A stretch of 64,000 nucleotides of DNA from assembly GCA_907165065.1 (NCBI GenBank), contig OU015528.1:73513474-73577473 (forward strand), read 5' to 3'. Position 1 is the first letter of the stretch, and each line of letters begins with the position of its first letter. Made by a program: the position numbers and the translations under genes. Shown piece by piece: positions 58,791 to 64,000 of this stretch. This stretch comes from Caprimulgus europaeus (taxonomy: Eukaryota > Chordata > Aves > Caprimulgiformes > Caprimulgidae). The notes beneath the pieces were generated by a model. It was not told where the DNA came from. It was given only the letters and a program-made list of their open reading frames with translations, and did not search any database.

Positions 58791-61700
58791 TAAAGCTAAG
58801 ACTACCTCTGATTTTAGAAAGTTTATAATTGCAACATGCTCATGTAACAGCTGGACAAGTTATGAAATACTTTTTTTCTTGAAAGCTCAGATAATACACT
58901 AGTTACTGTTTCTAGCTTCACCAAATTATTTGTACTTATAAAGAGTTGCTTGTATTATATAGTGAAATAAAGAACAGAAGCTGGTTTGTTTTGGTTTTTT
59001 GTTTTTCCATGATCTGGTAAAGGTGAAGGTTCACTGTCCTAAGGAAAAACAGAACAGGATGCAATGAAGTTTGTATGACTAATGTAATGAAAAGGCTGAT
59101 TGCCACTTACATTAACGTTAAGAAAACTTAGTTGTAAGGGAGATACAGCCGACGTTATATGTCTGGATGAGGATGACAGGTGAAACTGTCAAGGAGGCTG
59201 AATCTAGCCAGTAGATACAATAACCATTAGAGTCACGTGTCTTTTGTCCTTGATCCACGGAAGGGAGTGGGCAGGGTGTTAATGGCAGTTGCCTCTTCCC
59301 AGGACCCTCATATGTCACGGTGTTAGCACAGTCTCTATGAGCATATGCTGCCATTAGCAACCAGGGCTGCTTGGCAGACAGACAGGCTCTGCCGTTATCC
59401 TGCTATGAGCAGCAGTACTTTGACATAGTGACTTACCCTAAAATGGCTCGTTACTTCTTCCACCTTAATAAACTTAACTGCTTGCTCTCCTGTTGCACTG
59501 GATTAAATTACAGACTGAATCGTAAGACTCAAAAGCAATAAAAGTACTTTAATATCCTTGGACATATGCAACAACTCATTAAAGTTGCATGCTCATACTG
59601 AGAATTGTAAAGGTAGTGATTGTGGATGTTGAAATATTTCTTTATAGGCTTGTTGAAATGTGTATACCAGAAAAGGGTATGGCATACCCAAGTAGTAAGC
59701 TGTCTACCACAAGACTTAGTTTAGTCTTTGATGTGATTTTTTGAGTTCTGTGATAGGTGGGTGAAGGAAGAAAAGGTATCTTCTGCTTCCCATAAAGTAC
59801 TTCAGGAAGAAGAAAGGAATTTGGTTTCTTTGAAATGCAGGGGAGGCAACTCAGATATAACCTCTCAAGCTGATGGAAATTAGATAAAGGGAAACCAAGA
59901 CTGGGAATACAGAGGTTACTGGTTAACTGAATCTGCAGTTTCCTTAATTAAGAAGGATTTCAGTGTTTCTTATGAATTTTAAATGTCCATGAATACTCTG
60001 TTATGTTTGTCAATGAAAGCAGTTGATTACTTTTTTTTCCAGAGAACTGAAGCCCCATATATTCATACCTAACTGGAAACTGGAAACTAAGCCTTGGTTC
60101 CAGTTCAGGATAGGAGAATCATTATATTCCCCCTCTCAGAGAGGCAGAAGAAGCAAAACTTAAAGTTTGATGGAGTGTGCTCAGAAAGCATGAATCCAAG
60201 CCACAGAGTACACTGCAGAGCTCCCAAACCCAGCATCAGCCTCAGGTAGTGCCTCCACATGAGCAGAAGCAACCTCAGACTTGAAAACAGTATGTCATGC
60301 CAGTATGATCCCAAACCTAAGCTGGGGTTTGGGACACTCATCATAGCTCATTAACATGGTCATAGTTTTGTAGCTACCTGGCTATTCCGCTCCTGCAGAT
60401 CTAGCATGATACTTCTCTAGCATGCACCATCCTCTACTGTGTGAAACGAAGAGGATGGGGAGACAGCAGTATTCTGACCATGGCAACTTGTCTACACACA
60501 TTCACTGGCACAGCCATAGTACTTGCCGAGAAGCGTGCTTCTTGATTTATCAGTTGATAATGGCAATTTTACTCACCCTTGAATAAAGAGCTGAGCAAGA
60601 TTGGTCAGTCTAGATCATAGCCCATCTGAGAAATAAGCTTCAACTTGATTGCCTCCCTCTGAATCCTTTGGAAGGATCTAGGGTGGTTTTTGTTATTGTT
60701 GTTTTAAACTTTAAACTATAACAATACATCTAGAATGCTTGTCTGATTTCCAGTCAGACACTAGTGGAAAGAAAATTGAGCTGTTATCATGGCACAGGTC
60801 TGTGCCTCAGTTTTTATATATCCATACTGGAGGAGCCACATATGGCAAACCCCTCAAACACATGCCTTTGGCAAGCCAGCTATGTCAGTGTGCAAGTGCA
60901 TACAGAATGGCCTCATGAACATGTTCAGTGCCCCTTGGGCAGCATTTTTGCTGGTTGTACTGATGTCTGTGGTGCTGTGGTTACTGTGTTTACTGTCTAA
61001 GGAGACAGTTAGATTAAAACTGGCATGGAGTTAACTATACTAGTGTGTCTGCCTTGGAGGCCAGCTGTGGAATACGCTTGTACCAACCCAACTCTGGAAG
61101 AATTCATTTCAGTGGTTTGCATAAAAATATGTGACAATAAATGGCTATTGTTTAGACCTTTCTCTTCAATCACAAAGATGCAAGGATTCTGCTGAGTGTC
61201 ATGAGACATGTACCAGGAATTCTTTAATCAAGTGGATATCTACAATTAAACTCTGGAGGAAAAGTCCAGTGGATTTGAGACAGAAAATTAACAGTAGCTG
61301 TTAGCAGCTTTGATGCAGTTGCTAGAAGTTGCTTTTGGTTTATAATATAAGTAGAAAAATCAATCATCTCAAACACTTTTCTCTGTCTCTAAAGAATTTT
61401 AACATCTTTTCCCCCCAAAATAGAAGCACTGACTGAAATACTCAATGCAACCCTTTCACTCTATAGATTTTGAGCCCTGGTAGTGTACTGCAATGCAGCA
61501 TTTACCCAAGACCTGACCAAAATTGAATACATGAAAGATATGCACTTAGCTGAACAATGTGTCTTCAATCACCTTACAGCACTGGCTAACCTGTGCTTAC
61601 CTGCAAATTACATGTGATGCTAGACATGAATAAATGCATAGCTTTTTTTGTCGGTGGTTTCTGCATGTTATTGTAAAATTCAAAGATATTAATGTCTGTA

Positions 61701-64000
61701 TTAAAGCCACAAAAACATTAATTTGTAGGAAAATTATATATTTTATTGCTATTAATTAATAATAAAAAATTTAATTACTTTTGCTTTTTATCATTAAGTT
61801 CATGCTTCTAAGATTTTCTTTAGATTTCCACTTTTTTGTTTTCTGTCATAAAAAATGACAGTATCTTAGAATCCAAGGCTCTAAAAACTCAGGCTTTCAG
61901 AAAACATCAAATGTGAGTCATGAGAGTAAATCATGTGTTAGAGACATGAGAAATGCAACATTGTTGAACACCTTTCTGAAGTTCTAGTGAGTTCTAATGA
62001 TACATTATTTATCTCATCATATTTTCTAAGTATTTGATAGATATTGGAAATGCAGAATACAGTAAGAGCTACTGTCACCAGCTACTATGGTGATAAATGC
62101 TATCTATCATCTTAATCACACATGATTAGCTGATATTAAAACTAGTCCAGGAGAACTAATTTATTAGGATTATACTCATTCTTTAAAGCATAAAACTGTT
62201 AAAAGCTTAATAACTGCAATTTAAACAGAATGAATGCCATCAGATGGCTCTTTTGCAGCTAGATAATTTTTTTTGGTTTTCAGTAGATTTAAATTATGAA
62301 AAATTTTTTGCAATATTGTTGAATAACTGCAGTTTTCATTAATGTATTAAAATCAGTAATAACAAGAATCTATGTTCTCAGCTAGTAGCAGTCATGCCTT
62401 AAAAACTGAATTGTTGCCTCTCAAAATGAATAAAGGTCAGGAATGATTTTTCACTGAAAAGGTCTATACTTTAAAATTCCTGATCACTCAACCAGTAGAA
62501 TGAATATTTTCACCCATATCTAATATGTGGAAATGCAAATATAGTTGAAACATAAAATATGTGCAGATTGGCAGGACACCAATACCATGAAAGCAAATGG
62601 TAAATTACTTTTTCAAAAACCAGGAAATAGCTTTCATAGAACCTTAATCTGCTGAGAGATAATTAAACTTGAACAAGACCTTTTGGCTGAAACATCAATG
62701 TTATTTTGCTGTTGCCAAAATCTGCCTTGAGAGGCTCAGCATAGCAATTGAGCCAGGCCCATTTTACAAAATATCTCCATTCATTCAAGAATGCACCTTT
62801 TGCACCTTGTTCATTTGAGTATTCGTATAAATTTATTTGAGATCAATGAGACTTAAACACCTATTTAAAGTGAAGAACAAGTTTTAAAAGATTACTTCAA
62901 TAATATTGTCCTTAAGTGGGTACTTTTCTGGATAGGTTTCATACTTGGATGCAACCTAAATAGGAGCTGCAATAAATATTTGATTATCCTTTATGGTAGA
63001 CTCTCAAGAGTCTGAAGAAAGCCTTTCGAGGTGCTGAGCAACTGGGACATATCCTCATGCATTTTGTGAGCTGGTCAGAGAGGAATATAATTACACAAAT
63101 AAATATTGCCAGCATATGGGCTAACTTTGTTTTGTTTTTTTTTTTTTTCCTATTTAGACAATAGCTGAAGCAATTGAAAGCTGCTGATGGCTGCAAGAGG
63201 CCTTTCTCTATTATGCTGTTATTATTTACTTTTCAATAATATTTATAACATACTAGTGGTTGCTCACATGCAAGAAACTCAGTCCTTACAGTGCCAGAGT
63301 ATGAGTCCAGATTAAGAATTGAACTAACACATTTTTTTCTTACTTCATGTTTAGGAAATATTTCCTGATCATGTCTGCTATTGTTCTCTCACTGCCAAAG
63401 AAGAGGGTTCAGCTGGTAAACACTAACAGTATTAAGAGCTCAATGCTTTTACTGCCTTGAATAGCTTTGGTGAACCTAGAGATTTCCCTTAGTATCTGTC
63501 TAGTATCCTTGCCTTTCCAAGTGTAACAAGAGACACGGGAAAAATGTGAACAATAATACCACCTCTCACAGGGCTGGCACAAATTAGAGGCTGTTAAGAC
63601 GAGCTAGCAATAAGTGTGTTACTCCACTTCAAGCCAGTGTAACTCTGATGAGATAAAGTTTTATTCATATATTTATATGAGTATTAAAATATATTAATAT
63701 ATTCAAAGTTATTTATTCATTATTACAGGAGGACCAAAAGATCTCTTAATGAGCCTGGAGCCATTATAGCAGAGACAGTGATAAAATATTGGAAAAATGG
63801 TCTCTACCACAAATAATTTACTGTGAAAGTACTGTGGAAGAGGGAAGCTATTCATTTGAGATTATAAAGACAGTAGTGAGACTGTAAAAGATGTAAAGCT
63901 AGCTAATTATCCTTACACTATAAGTAAGACTATAACTCATTTCTTCTGGCTCCATTACTGTGTGACTCAGAGCATAGCATCTCTGATCTTTTCCCTGGCT
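58726..64000. other. unique AT-rich non-coding sequence
   Basis: No gene is supported over the last 5.3 kb. Frames of 78 and 81 codons overlap at 60764-61034 in a slightly GC-richer stretch, but they show no domain. A possible antisense MIR scrap lies at 63525-63600. Confidence 0.5.
63525..63600 (-). mobile_element. possible antisense MIR scrap
   Basis: GAACAATAATACCACCTCTCACAGGGCTG resembles, in order, the 'gataataatacctacctcacagggttg' antisense MIR signature; here positions 63548-63576. It is short and diverged, so this is tentative. Confidence 0.35.

Noticed and set aside
60764-61034. Overlapping 78- and 81-codon frames in a slightly GC-richer stretch
   Set aside because: Both are short, in two different frames, with no domain, splice context or codon pattern.
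1-64000. tRNA, rRNA, snRNA, CRISPR, operon or phage signals
   Set aside because: I looked for B-box-like GGTTCRANYCC sequences, telomeric TTAGGG arrays, regularly spaced direct repeats and tightly packed genes and saw none; the organisation is that of vertebrate non-coding DNA.

Overview
The window looks like AT-rich, non-coding nuclear DNA from a bird: a gene desert or a long intron. I find no convincing protein-coding exon, no tRNA, rRNA or other RNA gene, no CpG island, no CRISPR array and no sign of bacterial or phage gene organisation. The bird assignment rests on the interspersed repeats. At least eleven copies of the CR1 non-LTR retrotransposon are present, most ending in the CR1-type tandem octamer tail (ATTCTRTG-like). 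There are also five solo or partial endogenous-retrovirus LTRs of types familiar from avian genomes. L1, Alu and abundant tRNA-derived SINEs are absent.

Layout. 1-5.4 kb is unique AT-rich sequence. At 5.4-7.6 kb a minus-strand CR1 was split by a later minus-strand LTR, a nested insertion. 7.6-17.7 kb is mostly unique but holds two very old fossils, a MIR-like SINE near 11.4 kb and an L3/CR1-like LINE near 13.4-14.1 kb, plus a 198-bp polypurine tract. At 17.7-20 kb there is a long CR1 with recognisable reverse-transcriptase motifs, an LTR 3' end and a CR1 tail. 20-34 kb is unique except for an internally deleted CR1 (24.8 kb) and the only plus-strand CR1 (30.1 kb). 34.0-35.1 kb is a 1,078-bp plus-strand LTR with a perfect 5-bp target-site duplication. 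At 36.5-36.9 kb an imperfect inverted repeat with arms of about 116-120 bp surrounds a 216-bp spacer; I cannot assign it to a family. 41-52.7 kb is repeat-rich: a diverged CR1, four younger CR1 3' ends, an LTR that looks like a mosaic of two LTR families, a perfect (CCTT)33 microsatellite and a 652-bp LTR. 52.7-64 kb is mostly unique, with one CR1 at 58.1-58.7 kb that keeps an open 194-codon frame.

There is no gene network to describe. The clearest coding remnants are decayed CR1 reverse-transcriptase pieces. The observations most worth following up are the mosaic LTR, the unassigned inverted repeat, the nested LTR-in-CR1, the two deep amniote repeat fossils, and the strand bias of the LINEs (11 of 12 on the minus strand), which would fit a plus-strand host transcription unit. 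Family assignments come from reading the sequence and general knowledge of these families; no database search was run, and edges of old repeats are approximate.
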